NCBI RefSeq assembly: GCF_001187435.1
Contig: NZ_LFXA01000004.1
Coordinates: forward strand, 129,001-193,000
Length of the DNA: 64,000 bases
Source: Streptomyces caatingaensis
Lineage (GTDB): Bacteria > Actinomycetota > Actinomycetes > Streptomycetales > Streptomycetaceae
Direction: 5' to 3'
Shown here: piece after piece, positions 1 to 9,571 of the stretch
How positions within the stretch are numbered: the first letter of the stretch is position 1
Layout of the letters: each line of letters starts with the position of its first letter
Program-made: the position numbers and the translations under genes
Notes under the pieces: generated by a model
What the model was told of the DNA's origin: nothing
Seen by the model: only the letters and a program-made list of their open reading frames with translations
Database searches by the model: none

Positions 1-854
1 ATGGCGACCGAGCGGTGCTTGCCGCCGGTGCAGCCGACGGCGATGGTCACGTAGCGCTTGCCCTCGCGGCGGTAGCCGGCGGCGATGAGCTGGAGCAGCT
101 CGGTGTAGCGGTCGAGGAACTCCTTGGCGCCGGGCTGGTTGAAGACGTAGCCCGAGACCTCCTCGTTGAGGCCGGTGAAGGGGCGCAGCTCCGGGACCCA
201 GTGGGGGTTGGGCAGGAAGCGGCAGTCGACGACGAGGTCGGCGTCGACGGGGAGGCCGTACTTGTAGCCGAAGGACATGACGGTGGCCCGCAGCTCGGGC
301 TCCTCCTCGCCGGCGAACTGGGCGTCCATCTTGGCGCGCAGCTCGTGGACATTGAGGCTGGAGGTGTCGATGACGAGGTCGGCGTCGCCGCGCAGCTCGC
401 GCAGGAGGTCGCGCTCGGCGGCGATGCCGTCGACGATGCGGCCGGAGCCCTGGAGGGGGTGCGGGCGGCGCACGGACTCGAAGCGGCGCACGAGGGCGTC
501 GTCGGACGCCTCCAGGAAGATCACGCGCCGCTTGACCTTCTTGGCGGCCAGGTCGGCGAGGGATTCGCGGAGGTTGTCGAAGAAGCGCCGGCCGCGGACG
601 TCGACGACCACGGCGATGCGGGCGACGTTGCCCTGGGAGCGGGCGCCGAGGTCGACCATGGTGGGGATGAGGGCGGGCGGCAGGTTGTCGACGACGAACC
701 AGCCGAGGTCCTCCAGGCACTTGGCGGCGGTGCTGCGGCCCGCCCCCGACATGCCGGAGATGATCACCAGCTCGGGGATGCCCGCCGCCTCGCCCGTCGT
801 GTCCGCCGTGGTGGCCGTACTCACCTGTGCTCCGTCCCGCTCGCTGTCGTTCAT
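1..854 (-). CDS. rapZ: RNase adapter / nucleotide-binding protein RapZ (3' end cut by window edge)
   Basis: The protein starts MNDSERDGAQ and carries a P-loop near residue 34 (GMSGAGRST, with Arg where Lys is usual). It continues with the WFVVDNLPP segment typical of the RapZ/YvcJ family and near the edge AVGCTGGKHRSVA, the start of the conserved C-terminal block. About 284 codons are visible and the stop lies left of base 1. In E. coli RapZ binds small RNAs that control amino-sugar synthesis; in actinomycetes the role is less certain, and it normally sits between uvrC and yvcK-whiA. The ATG at 854 follows a GGGGGA ribosome site. It lies 169 nt downstream of uvrC on the same strand, so it may be co-transcribed. 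Family assignment is confident; function in this host is inferred. Confidence 0.93.
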   Translation of the reverse strand, partial: MNDSERDGAQVSTATTADTTGEAAGIPELVIISGMSGAGRSTAAKCLEDLGWFVVDNLPPALIPTMVDLGARSQGNVARIAVVVDVRGRRFFDNLRESLADLAAKKVKRRVIFLEASDDALVRRFESVRRPHPLQGSGRIVDGIAAERDLLRELRGDADLVIDTSSLNVHELRAKMDAQFAGEEEPELRATVMSFGYKYGLPVDADLVVDCRFLPNPHWVPELRPFTGLNEEVSGYVFNQPGAKEFLDRYTELLQLIAAGYRREGKRYVTIAVGCTGGKHRSVA

Positions 855-1023
855 GAGTTGTCCCCCGTTCTGCCGGCGGGGCCGTGGTCGCGGCCCCGGG
901 TGTCCGGCCTTCCTTCGGATCTGCCTCTGATCTTCCCAGGGCCTTCGGCCCGTGCGGGGAAGGGAGGAGGCTCCGCGCCCGCGCGCGCCGGGGCGGCTCC
1001 CCGGTCCGCGCGGCCGGTCTCCA

Positions 1024-2997
1024 TCATCCCTCGGTCCCGTCCAGGATCTCGCCCGTCGCGGTGTTGACCGCGGGGGCGGGCGGTGCGCTCGCGGCCAGGG
1101 CCGCGGCGACGGACTCGGCGGTCCGGCGGCCGACGCCGGGGACCTCGCAGAGCTGCTCGACGGTGGCCGTCCGCAGCTTCTTGACCGAGCCGAAGTGCTT
1201 GAGCAGCGCCTGCTTGCGGGTCTCGCCGAGGCCGGCGACCGCGTCGAGCGGCGACGCCTTCATCGTCCGCGTCCGCTTGCCGCGCTGGTAGGCGATGGCG
1301 AAGCGGTGCGCCTCGTCGCGGACGCGCTGGAGCAGGTAGAGGCCCTCGCTGGTGCGGGGCAAGACGACGGGGTCGTCCTCGTCGGGCAGCCAGACCTCCT
1401 CCAGGCGCTTGGCGAGGCCGCAGACGGCGACGTCCGCGACGCCAAGCTCGTCGAGGGCGCGGCGGGCGGCGGCCACCTGGGGCTGTCCGCCGTCGACGAC
1501 GACGAGCTGCGGGGGGTAGGCGAAGCGCTTGGGGCGGCCGTCGTCGTCGCGGTTGCCGTCCTCGGCGGCCTCCTCGACGGCCCACTCCCCCGTCTTCCGC
1601 CGCTCCGCGAGATAGCGGCGGAAGCGGCGGGAGACGACCTCGTGCATGGAGCGGACGTCGTCCTGCCCCGCGAAGCTCTTGATCTGGAAGCGGCGGTACT
1701 CGCTCTTGCGGGCCAGGCCGTCCTCGAAGACGACCATGGAGGCCACGACGTCCTGCCCCTGGAGGTGGGAGATGTCGAAGCACTCGATGCGCAGCGGCGC
1801 CGACTCCAGGCCGAGGGCCTCGGCGATCTCCTCCAGGGCGCGGGAGCGGGTGGTGAGGTCGGAGGCGCGCCTGGTCTTGTGCAGCGCGAGCGCCTGCTGG
1901 GCGTTGCGCTGGACGGTGGCCATCAGGTCCTTCTTGTCGCCGCGCTGGGGGACGCGCAGGTCGACGCGGGAGCCGCGGCGGCCGGCGAGCCACTCGGCGA
2001 CGGGCTCCACCGGCTCGGGCAGGGCGGGGACGAGGACCTCCTTGGGGACGGCGTCGCCGCGCTCCTCCCCGTAGAGCTGCTGGAGGGCGTGCTCGACGAG
2101 GCCGGGCGTGCCGACCTCCTCGACCTTGTCGGTGACCCAGCCGCGCTGGCCGCGCACCCGGCCGCCGCGGACGTGGAAGATCTGCACGGCCGCTTCGAGT
2201 TCGTCCTCGGCGACCGCGATCAGGTCGGCGTCGGTGGCGTCGGCGAGCACGACGGCGTTCTTCTCCAGGGCGCGCTTGAGCGCCGCTATGTCGTCGCGCA
2301 GCCGGGCGGCCTTCTCGTACTCCATCTCCTCGGCCGCATCCTGCATCCCCTTCTCCAAACGGCGGATGTACGCGCCGGTACGGCCGGCCATGAAGTCGCA
2401 GAACTCCTCGGCCAGTTCGCGGTGCTCCTCCGGGGTGACGCGGCCGACGCAGGGGGCGGCGCACTTGCCGATGTAGCCCAGCAGGCAGGGGCGGCCGATC
2501 TGGGCGGAGCGCTTGAACACCCCGGCGGAGCAGGTGCGTACGGGGAAGACGCGCAGCAGCAGGTCGACCGTCTCGCGGATGGCCCAGGCGTGCCCGTAGG
2601 GGCCGAAGTAGCGCACGCCCTTCTTCTTGGCGCCGCGCATGACCTGGACGCGGGGGAACTCCTCGCCGAGCGTGACCGCGAGGTAGGGGTAGCTCTTGTC
2701 GTCGCGGTACTTGACGTTGAAGCGGGGGTCGAACTCCTTGATCCAGGAGTACTCCAGCTGCAGCGCCTCGACCTCGGTGCCGACGACCGTCCACTCCACG
2801 GAGGCGGCCGTGGTGACCATCGTGCGGGTGCGCGGGTGCAGCCCGGCGAGGTCCTGGAAGTACGACGAGAGGCGCTGGCGCAGGCTCTTCGCCTTCCCGA
2901 CGTAGATCACCCGGCCGTGCTCGTCACGGAACTTGTAGACCCCCGGGGAGTCCGGGATCTGTCCCGCCGCGGGGCGGTAGCTGCTGGGGTCGGCCAT
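1024..2997 (-). CDS. uvrC: UvrABC system protein C (excinuclease subunit)
   Basis: 657 aa. UvrC makes the two incisions around a bulky lesion after UvrA/UvrB loading. Domains in order: N-terminal GIY-YIG nuclease ([20 protein letters not shown]), a UVR motif near residues 200-240 for UvrB contact, the RNase H-like endonuclease half ([11 protein letters not shown] and VVVDGGQPQ), and a C-terminal tandem helix-hairpin-helix. The ATG at 2997 is preferred over the in-frame start ten codons upstream because a damage-type promoter at 3005-3027 places transcription start at 2997-2999. The message is therefore essentially leaderless, and no ribosome site is needed or seen. It is followed by rapZ on the same strand. 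Confidence 0.97.
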   Translation of the reverse strand: MADPSSYRPAAGQIPDSPGVYKFRDEHGRVIYVGKAKSLRQRLSSYFQDLAGLHPRTRTMVTTAASVEWTVVGTEVEALQLEYSWIKEFDPRFNVKYRDDKSYPYLAVTLGEEFPRVQVMRGAKKKGVRYFGPYGHAWAIRETVDLLLRVFPVRTCSAGVFKRSAQIGRPCLLGYIGKCAAPCVGRVTPEEHRELAEEFCDFMAGRTGAYIRRLEKGMQDAAEEMEYEKAARLRDDIAALKRALEKNAVVLADATDADLIAVAEDELEAAVQIFHVRGGRVRGQRGWVTDKVEEVGTPGLVEHALQQLYGEERGDAVPKEVLVPALPEPVEPVAEWLAGRRGSRVDLRVPQRGDKKDLMATVQRNAQQALALHKTRRASDLTTRSRALEEIAEALGLESAPLRIECFDISHLQGQDVVASMVVFEDGLARKSEYRRFQIKSFAGQDDVRSMHEVVSRRFRRYLAERRKTGEWAVEEAAEDGNRDDDGRPKRFAYPPQLVVVDGGQPQVAAARRALDELGVADVAVCGLAKRLEEVWLPDEDDPVVLPRTSEGLYLLQRVRDEAHRFAIAYQRGKRTRTMKASPLDAVAGLGETRKQALLKHFGSVKKLRTATVEQLCEVPGVGRRTAESVAAALAASAPPAPAVNTATGEILDGTEG

Positions 2998-3004
2998 GTC
3001 ACCA

Positions 3005-3027
3005 ACCCTACTTGCGGGCACCGACAA
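3005..3027 (-). promoter_or_regulatory. RecA-NDp / PafBC-type damage promoter of uvrC
   Basis: On the minus strand the 23 nt read TTGTCGGTGCC, six bases, then TAGGGT. This matches the actinobacterial RecA-NDp consensus TTGTCRGTG-N8-TAnnnT. The -10 box ends 7 nt before the uvrC ATG, so the transcript should begin within 0-2 nt of the start codon. Confidence 0.85.
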
Positions 3028-3132
3028 CGGGGGCCGCGCGGGGAACGGCCCCGGCCCCGGCGCGTGGAGGGCGCCGGGGCCGGGGCGGGCGGGGCGGTGT
3101 GCGGGGTGTGGGGGGTCTCCGGTGCCGTCGGG

Positions 3133-3981
3133 TCAGCGGCGCCGGAGCCTGCGCACCGCCACGGTGGTGAGGCCGAGGCCGGCGGCCGCGGCGGCCGCGG
3201 CCGAGGCGGCCACGGTCGTGGTGGAGGGGCCGGAGGACGGGGCGGCGACGGGCTCGGCGGCCACCGCTCCGCCCTCGTCGTAGCCGCCGGCCGCGCCCTT
3301 CTTCGCGTAGGCGGAACCGGGCAGCTTGTCGCCGTACGCCGAGTGGACCCGCTCGCGGTAGGCCCCGAGCGTCGTCCCCGCGGTGCCGACGGCGCGCTCG
3401 GCGTCGGGGTTGAGCGGCAGGACGCGGTCGCCGCGCTGGACGTACCAGGCGTTGATCTGCGGTTCGCGGAAGACGGTGCCGCCGGCGAGCTTCCTCGCGC
3501 CCTCGGCGGCGTAGCGCGTCTCGTCGTCGCCGCTGGCGATGTTGACGACCTTCCAGCTCCCGCCGGTCTCGGCCGCCCACACGGACGCCTTCCGGCCGTC
3601 GGCCGAGACGGCCTTGCTGGCCACGTAGTCGAACGCGGCGACCGGGGCGTCCTTCCGGCCCGCCACGAACTCGGGCGAGAGGGAGTAGACGGGCACGGTC
3701 GCGCCCTCGATCCGGGGCGTGGCCGCGGGTCCGGCGGCGGCGGTGCGGCCGTCACGGGGTCCGCGGGCGTCGTCGCGGGCGAAGAAGCGCGCGAGCGTGT
3801 CGAGCGTCCCGGCGGACGTCGTGGCCGCCCTGGCCTGGGCGATGCCGGCGGCGGGCGGCGGGGCGGGCGCGGCCGGGGGCTGCGCGGCGTGGGCGAGGGG
3901 GGCGAGGCCGGCCAGGGCGGCGGTCAGGGCGCCGGCGGCCGCGACGCGGGCGGCGGTGCGGCGGGCGGTGTTCTCGGTCAT
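3133..3981 (-). CDS. Secreted protein with C-terminal membrane anchor, function unknown
   Basis: 282 aa. It has an N-terminal signal peptide (basic MTENTARR, Ala/Leu core, cleavage near AHA-AQ), a Pro/Ala-rich stretch, a central domain around residues 90-220 I do not recognise, and a C-terminal Ala-rich transmembrane helix ending in VRRLRRR. That tail would leave the protein tethered with its body outside the cell. There is no LPxTG-type sortase signal. It starts 4 nt after the stop of the cysteine protease gene upstream, with its ribosome site inside the end of that gene, so the two are almost certainly one operon. A role as partner, substrate or anchor of the protease is inference only. Confidence 0.8.
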   Translation of the reverse strand: MTENTARRTAARVAAAGALTAALAGLAPLAHAAQPPAAPAPPPAAGIAQARAATTSAGTLDTLARFFARDDARGPRDGRTAAAGPAATPRIEGATVPVYSLSPEFVAGRKDAPVAAFDYVASKAVSADGRKASVWAAETGGSWKVVNIASGDDETRYAAEGARKLAGGTVFREPQINAWYVQRGDRVLPLNPDAERAVGTAGTTLGAYRERVHSAYGDKLPGSAYAKKGAAGGYDEGGAVAAEPVAAPSSGPSTTTVAASAAAAAAAGLGLTTVAVRRLRRR

Positions 3982-3985
3982 CGGG

Positions 3986-4630
3986 TCACCCGCCGATCCG
4001 GTAGAGCGAATGCGTCCAGGCGAACCGGTTGTTGTCCACGTACCAGTTGTGGTCCGCCCAGTTGTAGCGGTTGCTGGTCTTCCACGGGTCGCCCCAGTAG
4101 ACCAGGTTGTTCGCGGTGTCGTAGCCGTAGATCACCTGCATGTGGCCGCCGCCGGACTTCCAGCCGATGCGGGTCTCGATGGGCCGGTCGGCGTTGATCT
4201 CGCCCTGCACCGTCGAGTAGCGCAGCCATCCGTCCACGTACGAGCCGGTGTTGATGCCGGCCCAGCGGAAGGCGTTCTGCACGTTGCCCAGCGTGGCCTG
4301 GTTGTTGGGGCACTCGGTGCCCTGCTGCCGGTTGAACGCGGCGTTGCAGAACTGGTTCTGGCTGTACTTCCGGCCGTACCAGGCGGCGATGGTGTTGCCG
4401 GAGCCGGCCCAGCACCAGTTGGTCTTCTCCTGGGCCTGCATGGTGATGTTCAGCTTCTTCGCGGCGCGCAGCGGCTTGGCGGCCGGTGCGGAGGCGGCGG
4501 AGGCCGTGGCGGTGGGCAGTGCCACCAGTGTCGCGGCCGCGAGGGCCGCGGCGGTCAGCCGGGCGGCGCCGCGCGGACGGCGCTCGCGGGATATGAGGGG
4601 TCTCTCGGATTGTGCCGAGGCACGGGCCAT
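3986..4630 (-). CDS. Secreted papain-like cysteine protease (AvrRpt2/C70-like)
   Basis: 214 aa. After a long signal peptide ending near residue 46 the protein shows TNWCWAGSGNTIAAWYG, the nucleophile motif of AvrRpt2-type papain-fold proteases (Cys73). His163 (GGGHMQVIYG) and Asp181 (YWGDPW) complete a plausible Cys-His-Asp triad. Two further cysteines (95 and 107) could form a disulfide. The spacing and short length fit family C70 / Peptidase_C39-like actinobacterial secreted enzymes. A vegetative-type promoter lies about 60 nt upstream. The downstream membrane-anchored protein appears co-transcribed. The substrate is unknown. Confidence 0.87.
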   Translation of the reverse strand: MARASAQSERPLISRERRPRGAARLTAAALAAATLVALPTATASAASAPAAKPLRAAKKLNITMQAQEKTNWCWAGSGNTIAAWYGRKYSQNQFCNAAFNRQQGTECPNNQATLGNVQNAFRWAGINTGSYVDGWLRYSTVQGEINADRPIETRIGWKSGGGHMQVIYGYDTANNLVYWGDPWKTSNRYNWADHNWYVDNNRFAWTHSLYRIGG

Positions 4631-4690
4631 GCCGATTCTCCCGTGTCAGGTGGGGGGTTGGACGGTGGGGGCGTCCGGACGCTGGTCAGG

Positions 4691-4719
4691 AGCATGGAAT
4701 GTTGTCGCGTGCTGGTCAA
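4691..4719 (-). promoter_or_regulatory. Predicted sigma-70-type promoter of the cysteine protease operon
   Basis: The minus strand reads TTGACC, a 17-nt spacer, then CATGCT. Transcription would begin near 4684, giving a leader of about 54 nt. It closely resembles the rpsA promoter in this window (TTGACC-17-TATGCT). Confidence 0.6.
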
Positions 4720-4836
4720 CCGGCTTGAATGCGGGGTGAGACGGCGAAGTGAACGGCTGCCGGCGTGTGTGAACGCCCCGTGCCCCCGCCAGGTGGAACG
4801 CGGCGCTCCACCCCGCGCCGGTTCCGTTCGCCTCGG

Positions 4837-4848
4837 GTGAATATTCAC
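4837..4848. promoter_or_regulatory. AT-rich perfect palindrome GTGAATATTCAC, possible operator
   Basis: A perfect 12-bp palindrome 17 nt before the ATG of the XRE-like regulator and touching its AGGAAG ribosome site. It stands out as AT-rich in a very GC-rich setting. Binding there would block the regulator's own expression; autoregulation is inference. Confidence 0.45.
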
Positions 4849-4865
4849 AGGAAGCGGCACACGGC

Positions 4866-5807
4866 ATGGCACGGACCGGCACACCGGTGGGCGAGAGCGA
4901 GCTGACACAGGCGCTGCGCACCGGCCCCTTCCATCTGGCGCTGCGCACGGCGCTGTCCGCGCGCGGCCTCGCGCTGCACCGGGTGCAGCACCGCCTCGCC
5001 CAGCGCGGCGTCAACGTCGGGCTGACGAGCCTCAGTTACTGGCAGCGGGGCGCGCGGTGCCCGCGAAGACCCGAGTCGCTGCGCGCCGTGCGGCTGCTGG
5101 AGGAGATCCTCGACCTGCCCGAACAGGCGCTGCTCCGGCTGCTCGACACGGCCGCCGCCCGGCCGGCCGGCGAGCGGCCCGCGGCGCGCACGTTACGGTC
5201 GCTGATGGACGAGTCCCGGGCCGTCGAGCGGCTGCTCGGCGAGCTGGAGGCGCCGGCGGACGGCGGACTGCACACCGTCTGCCACCTGGAACGGGTCTCC
5301 ATCGGCGCCCGCCGCGAACTGCGCGGGCGCGACTCGCACCACGTGGTGCGGGCGCACCGGGACGGGGTGGACCGCTACGTCGCCATCCACTACGGCGACA
5401 CCGGCTGCGACCCGGCGCGCATCGCCGTCCGCGCCACCGAGAACTGCCGTGTGGGGCGCGTGCGCTGGCACTCCGGCGCGGGCGTCCTGGTCAGCGAGCT
5501 GCTCTTCGACACCCGGCTGCGGGCCGGCGAGACGTACGTCTTCGGTTACGCCTTCGACGACGGGACGGGGGGTCCGAGCCACGAGTACGTGCGCGGGTTC
5601 AGCTTCGCGGGCGGGCAGTACGTCCTGGAGGTGCGCTTCGACGCGGCGGCCCTGCCGGTGCGCTGCCTGCGCTTCGCGCAGTCCTCGGCCGCGGCGCCGC
5701 GCAGCGGGCAGCAGGAGCTGACGCTCAGCGGGCGGCACCGCGGGGTGCACCTGGTGGAGCAGGGGGTGGGGCCGGGGATCGTGGGGATCGGCTGGGACTG
5801 GTACTGA
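4866..5807 (+). CDS. XRE-like DNA-binding protein with C-terminal all-beta domain
   Basis: 313 aa. Residues 17-85 form a divergent helix-turn-helix (FHLALRTALSARGLALHRVQ, then SYWQRGARCPRRPESLRAVR) of the type found in actinobacterial XRE-like regulators. Residues 110-313 form an unrecognised, probably beta-rich domain with conserved Trp and Gly. There is no catalytic motif. The ATG at 4866 follows AGGAAG and a palindrome that could be its operator. It diverges from the protease operon, so it may also control that operon. This architecture is common in Streptomyces and usually left as hypothetical. Confidence 0.8.
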   Translation: MARTGTPVGESELTQALRTGPFHLALRTALSARGLALHRVQHRLAQRGVNVGLTSLSYWQRGARCPRRPESLRAVRLLEEILDLPEQALLRLLDTAAARPAGERPAARTLRSLMDESRAVERLLGELEAPADGGLHTVCHLERVSIGARRELRGRDSHHVVRAHRDGVDRYVAIHYGDTGCDPARIAVRATENCRVGRVRWHSGAGVLVSELLFDTRLRAGETYVFGYAFDDGTGGPSHEYVRGFSFAGGQYVLEVRFDAAALPVRCLRFAQSSAAAPRSGQQELTLSGRHRGVHLVEQGVGPGIVGIGWDWY

Positions 5808-5820
5808 CCGCGCCGAGCCG

Positions 5821-6258
5821 CTACGCCTCCGGCCCCGCCACGAGGCGGCCGCCCTTCGTCCGCACCGGCACGGGCGGCAGCGGATCCCCGGCCGGGCCCT
5901 GGAGCACCTTGCCGGTCGCCACGTCGAACCGGCTGCCGTGGCACGAGCAGGCGGCCGCGCCCTCCTCGATGGCGGCCAGGACGCAGCCGGCGTGGGTGCA
6001 CTCCGCGCCGAAGGCCTTGAACTGCCCCTTCACCGGCTGGGCGACCAGCAGCCGCTCCTCGCGGTAGAGCTTGGCCCCGCCGACGGGGACCTCGCTCGCG
6101 GGCCCGAGCTCCACCGGCGCGGTGGGTGTCGAGGAGGCCCTCGCCCCCGTCCGCCCGTCGCACGCGACCGCACCGAGGCCGGCGACCCCGGCGAGCGCGG
6201 CTCCGCGCAGCACGGTACGGCGGGAGGCGCAGCAGGGGACGGGCTGCCGGCTGGTCAT
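5821..6258 (-). CDS. Tat-exported Rieske [2Fe-2S] protein
   Basis: 145 aa. The N-terminus has a twin-arginine signal (SRRTVLRG, Arg13-Arg14) ending in a lipobox-like GAVAC at Cys33, so the protein may be a Tat lipoprotein. The Rieske cluster ligands are all present: Cys87-x-His89 and Cys104-x2-His107, with Cys92 and Cys106 placed for the usual disulfide. The short length and lack of other domains indicate a stand-alone extracytoplasmic electron carrier rather than the cytochrome bc1 subunit. No partner oxidoreductase is adjacent. A TATCGT -10-like box at 6313-6318 would give a leader of about 50 nt. Confidence 0.9.
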   Translation of the reverse strand: MTSRQPVPCCASRRTVLRGAALAGVAGLGAVACDGRTGARASSTPTAPVELGPASEVPVGGAKLYREERLLVAQPVKGQFKAFGAECTHAGCVLAAIEEGAAACSCHGSRFDVATGKVLQGPAGDPLPPVPVRTKGGRLVAGPEA

Positions 6259-6346
6259 GGTGGTGCTCCTGGGGGGTGCGACGGCGTACCGCCTGAACGA
6301 TCTCGGTGCCCGACGATACTGCCCGCGCGGGGGGCAGGGGTTTCGT

Positions 6347-6385
6347 GCCCCGGACCCCGCCCCCTGCGGGGGAGGGGTCCGGGGC
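6347..6385 (-). terminator. Hairpin terminator downstream of uvrA
   Basis: Arms GCCCCGGACCCC (6347-6358) and GGGGTCCGGGGC (6374-6385) pair perfectly over 12 bp, with an inner CCCCC/GGGGG pairing. It lies 15 nt past the uvrA stop and before the Rieske gene. There is no U-tract, as is usual in Streptomyces. Confidence 0.7.
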
Positions 6386-6399
6386 CCGCCCCCAGGGCC

Positions 6400-9321
6400 T
6401 CAGCCCCGGCGAACCCGCGTCTTCGCCGGCGCCGTCTTCTTCGCGGGCGCCTTCCGCCCCCGCTTCGCCGGGGCCGGGGACACCGCGGGCAGCATCTCCC
6501 TCAGGAACCGGCCGGTGTGGCTGTCACCGTTCGCCGCGACATCCTCCGGCGTTCCCTCGGCGACCACCAGGCCGCCCCCGTTGCCGCCTTCCGGACCCAT
6601 GTCCACGACCCAGTCGGCCGTCTTGATCACATCGAGGTTGTGCTCGATGACGATCACGGTGTTGCCCTTGTCGACCAGGCCCGACAGCACGGAGATCAGC
6701 TTGTTGATGTCCTCGAAGTGCAGACCCGTGGTCGGCTCGTCGAGCACGTACACCGTCCGCCCGGTGGAGCGCTTCTGCAGCTCGCTCGCGAGCTTCACGC
6801 GCTGCGCCTCGCCGCCCGAGAGCGTGGGCGCGGACTGGCCGAGGCGCACGTACCCGAGGCCCACCTCGTTGAGCGTGCGCAGGTGGCGCGCGATCGTCGG
6901 CACGGCCTCGAAGAAGTCGAGGGCCTCCTCGATGGGCATGTCCAGCACCTCGGCGATGGACTTGCCCTTGTAGTGGACCTCCAGGGTCTCCCGGTTGTAG
7001 CGCGCCCCGTGGCAGACCTCGCAGGGCACGTACACGTCCGGCAGGAAGTTCATCTCGATCTTGATGGTGCCGTCGCCGGAGCAGTTCTCGCAGCGGCCGC
7101 CCTTGACGTTGAAGGAGAAGCGGCCGGGCAGGTAGCCCCGGACCTTCGCCTCCATGGTCTCGGCGAACAGCTTCCGGATGTGGTCGAAGACTCCGGTGTA
7201 CGTGGCGGGGTTGGACCGGGGCGTGCGGCCGATGGGCGACTGGTCGACGTGGACGACCTTGTCGACCAGGTCGTCGCCGTCGACCCGGGTGTGCCGGCCG
7301 GGCACGGCGCGGGCGCCGTTCAGCTCCCGGGCCAGGTGTGTGTAGAGGATGTCGTTGACCAGCGTGGACTTGCCGGAGCCGGAGACGCCCGTCACCGCCG
7401 TGAGCACCCCGAGGGGGAAGGACACGTCGATGTCGCGGAGGTTGTTCTCCCGGGCGCCGCGGACGGTCAGGCGGCGCTCGGGGTCGACGGGCCGGCGCAC
7501 CTGCGGGGTGGCGATGGCCCGGCGGCCGGAGAGGTACTGGCCGGTCATGGACTCCTCGGTGGAGAGGAGCTCGGCCAGCGGGCCGCTGTGGACGACCTTG
7601 CCGCCGTGCTCGCCGGCGCCGGGGCCGATGTCCACGACCCAGTCGGCGACCTTGATCGTGTCCTCGTCGTGCTCGACGACGATCAGGGTGTTGCCCATGT
7701 CGCGCAGGCGGACCAGCGTCTCGATGAGGCGGTGGTTGTCGCGCTGGTGCAGGCCGATGGACGGCTCGTCCAGCACGTACAGCACGCCCACCAGGCCGGA
7801 GCCGATCTGTGTGGCGAGCCGGATGCGCTGCGCCTCGCCGCCGGAGAGGGTGCCCGCGGCGCGGTTGAGCGAGAGGTAGTCCAGGCCGACGTCGACGAGG
7901 AACCTCAGCCGCTCGTTGACCTCCTTGAGCACCCGCTCGGCGATCTTCTTCTCGCGGCCGGTGAGCTTCATGCCGCGCAGGAAGTCGGCGCACTCGCTGA
8001 TGGACATCGCGGAGACCTCCGCGATGGAGCGGTCCTGCACGGTGACGGCGAGGACGATCGGCTTGAGCCGGGTGCCCTCGCAGGTGGGGCAGGGCACCTC
8101 GCGCATGAAGCCCTCGAAGCGCTCGCGGCTGGAGTCGCTCTCGGCCTCGGAGTGCCGCCGCTTGACGAAGGGCACGGCGCCCTCGAAGGCGGTCGTGTAG
8201 GCGCGCTCGCGGCCGTAGCGGTTGCGGTAGCGGACCTCGATCTGGGTCTTGTGCCCGTTCAGCAGGGCCTTCTTGGCGCGCTGGGGCAGGCCGGCCCAGG
8301 GGATGTCGGTGCGGAAGCCGAGCTCGTCGGCGAGCGCGGAGACCAGGCGGTGGAAGTAGTCCTTCGTGTGGCCGTGGGACCAGGGGCTGATGGCGCCCTC
8401 GTCGAGGCTCTTCTCCGGGTCGGGGACGACGAGTTCGGGGTCGACCTCCATGCGGGTGCCGATGCCGGTGCAGTCCGGGCAGGCGCCGAAGGGCGAGTTG
8501 AAGGAGAAGGAGCGGGGCTCCAGCTCCTCGAAGGAGAGGTCGTCGTAGGGGCAGTAGAGGTGCTCGGAGTACATCCGCTCGCGCTCGGGGTCGTCCTCGG
8601 GGAGATCCACGAAGTCGAGGACGACCATGCCGCCGGAGAGGCCGAGGGCGGTCTCGACGGAGTCCGTCAGCCGGCGCTTGGCGCTGTTCTTCACGGTCAG
8701 GCGGTCGACGACCACCTCGATCGTGTGCTTCTCCTGCTTCTTGAGCTTGGGCGGCTCGGAGAGCTGGACCGTCTTCCCGTCGACCCGGGCCCTGCTGTAG
8801 CCCTTGGTCTGGAGGTCGGCGAAGAGGTCGACGAACTCGCCCTTGCGCTCGCGCACCAGCGGGGAGAGCACCTGGAAGCGGCTGCCCTCGGGCAGCTCCA
8901 GCACCTTGTCGACGATGGCCTGCGGCGACTGGCGGGAGATCGGCCGGCGGCACTCGGGGCAGTGCGGCTTGCCGATCCGGGCGAACAGCAGCCGGAGGTA
9001 GTCGTAGACCTCCGTGATCGTGCCGACCGTCGAGCGCGGGTTGCGCGAGGTCGACTTCTGGTCGATGGAGACGGCCGGGGACAGGCCCTCGATGAAGTCC
9101 ACATCGGGCTTGTCCATCTGGCCCAGGAACTGCCGTGCGTAGGAGGAGAGCGACTCGACGTAGCGACGCTGCCCCTCGGCGAAGATCGTGTCGAAGGCGA
9201 GCGACGACTTGCCCGACCCGGACAGGCCCGTGAAGACGATGAGGGAGTCACGGGGGAGGTCGAGCGAGACGTTCTTGAGGTTGTGCTCGCGCGCGCCACG
9301 GACGATGAGACGGTCAGCCAC
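6400..9321 (-). CDS. uvrA: UvrABC system protein A (damage-sensing ATPase)
   Basis: 973 aa, the normal size. UvrA dimers scan DNA for distortions and load UvrB. Two ABC-ATPase modules are visible ([14 protein letters not shown] near the N-terminus and [13 protein letters not shown] past residue 600, each with an LSGGEAQR signature), plus zinc-finger cysteines ([23 protein letters not shown]). The C-terminus is a Lys/Arg/Ala-rich tail typical of actinobacterial homologues. The frame is open 63 codons further upstream, but the GTG at 9321 is chosen because homologues begin [14 protein letters not shown] and an AAAGGTG ribosome site precedes it. Unlike uvrC and uvrB it has a leader and no good RecA-NDp promoter. 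Confidence 0.97.
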   Translation of the reverse strand: MADRLIVRGAREHNLKNVSLDLPRDSLIVFTGLSGSGKSSLAFDTIFAEGQRRYVESLSSYARQFLGQMDKPDVDFIEGLSPAVSIDQKSTSRNPRSTVGTITEVYDYLRLLFARIGKPHCPECRRPISRQSPQAIVDKVLELPEGSRFQVLSPLVRERKGEFVDLFADLQTKGYSRARVDGKTVQLSEPPKLKKQEKHTIEVVVDRLTVKNSAKRRLTDSVETALGLSGGMVVLDFVDLPEDDPERERMYSEHLYCPYDDLSFEELEPRSFSFNSPFGACPDCTGIGTRMEVDPELVVPDPEKSLDEGAISPWSHGHTKDYFHRLVSALADELGFRTDIPWAGLPQRAKKALLNGHKTQIEVRYRNRYGRERAYTTAFEGAVPFVKRRHSEAESDSSRERFEGFMREVPCPTCEGTRLKPIVLAVTVQDRSIAEVSAMSISECADFLRGMKLTGREKKIAERVLKEVNERLRFLVDVGLDYLSLNRAAGTLSGGEAQRIRLATQIGSGLVGVLYVLDEPSIGLHQRDNHRLIETLVRLRDMGNTLIVVEHDEDTIKVADWVVDIGPGAGEHGGKVVHSGPLAELLSTEESMTGQYLSGRRAIATPQVRRPVDPERRLTVRGARENNLRDIDVSFPLGVLTAVTGVSGSGKSTLVNDILYTHLARELNGARAVPGRHTRVDGDDLVDKVVHVDQSPIGRTPRSNPATYTGVFDHIRKLFAETMEAKVRGYLPGRFSFNVKGGRCENCSGDGTIKIEMNFLPDVYVPCEVCHGARYNRETLEVHYKGKSIAEVLDMPIEEALDFFEAVPTIARHLRTLNEVGLGYVRLGQSAPTLSGGEAQRVKLASELQKRSTGRTVYVLDEPTTGLHFEDINKLISVLSGLVDKGNTVIVIEHNLDVIKTADWVVDMGPEGGNGGGLVVAEGTPEDVAANGDSHTGRFLREMLPAVSPAPAKRGRKAPAKKTAPAKTRVRRG

Positions 9322-9498
9322 GCCGGTCGGCACCTTTCGTGTGAAGAGGAAGGGGGTGCGCCGGCCCCGCCACCGCACGAGGCCGCCCGTCTCGGGGGCC
9401 GTCGCGGGAGCAGAGGTCAGTGCGGAGCGATGCTCCCGACCCCGACAGGGTACGAGAGCGCTGCGGGCATCTCCCAAGGATGCCGCATCCCGAGCGTA

Positions 9499-9514
9499 TA
9501 GCACGCACATTCGA
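9499..9514 (-). promoter_or_regulatory. Weak SOS-box-like site overlapping a TATACGCT -10 in the uvrA upstream region
   Basis: The minus strand reads TCGAATGTGCGTGCTA, agreeing at 9 of 12 defined positions with the actinobacterial LexA box TCGAAC-N4-GTTCGA. It overlaps a TATACGCT box (9493-9500) that could serve uvrA with a leader of about 165 nt. A perfect 14-bp palindrome GGCGGGATCCCGCC at 9520-9533 lies just upstream. LexA control is a low-confidence inference. Confidence 0.3.
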
Positions 9515-9536
9515 TTTACGGCGGGATCCCGCCTGC

Positions 9537-9565
9537 TTCACCCGAAGGAGTGGCGGCGCTATCGT
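9537..9565 (+). promoter_or_regulatory. Predicted promoter giving a leaderless transcript
   Basis: TTCACC, a 17-nt spacer, then TATCGT (9560-9565), followed by exactly 6 nt and the ATG at 9572. This places +1 on the A of the start codon. No ribosome site is present. Confidence 0.6.
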
Positions 9566-9571
9566 CGCCGC

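Noticed and set aside
952..4197. Very long open frames antisense to uvrC, uvrA, polA, hrpB and other genes
   Set aside because: They mirror the codon pattern of the recognised genes in GC-rich DNA, show low-complexity translations and no domains.
9426..9448. RecA-NDp element for uvrA (CTGTCGGGG ... ATCGCT)
   Set aside because: The -10 keeps only the final T of TAnnnT, so the match is too weak to call.
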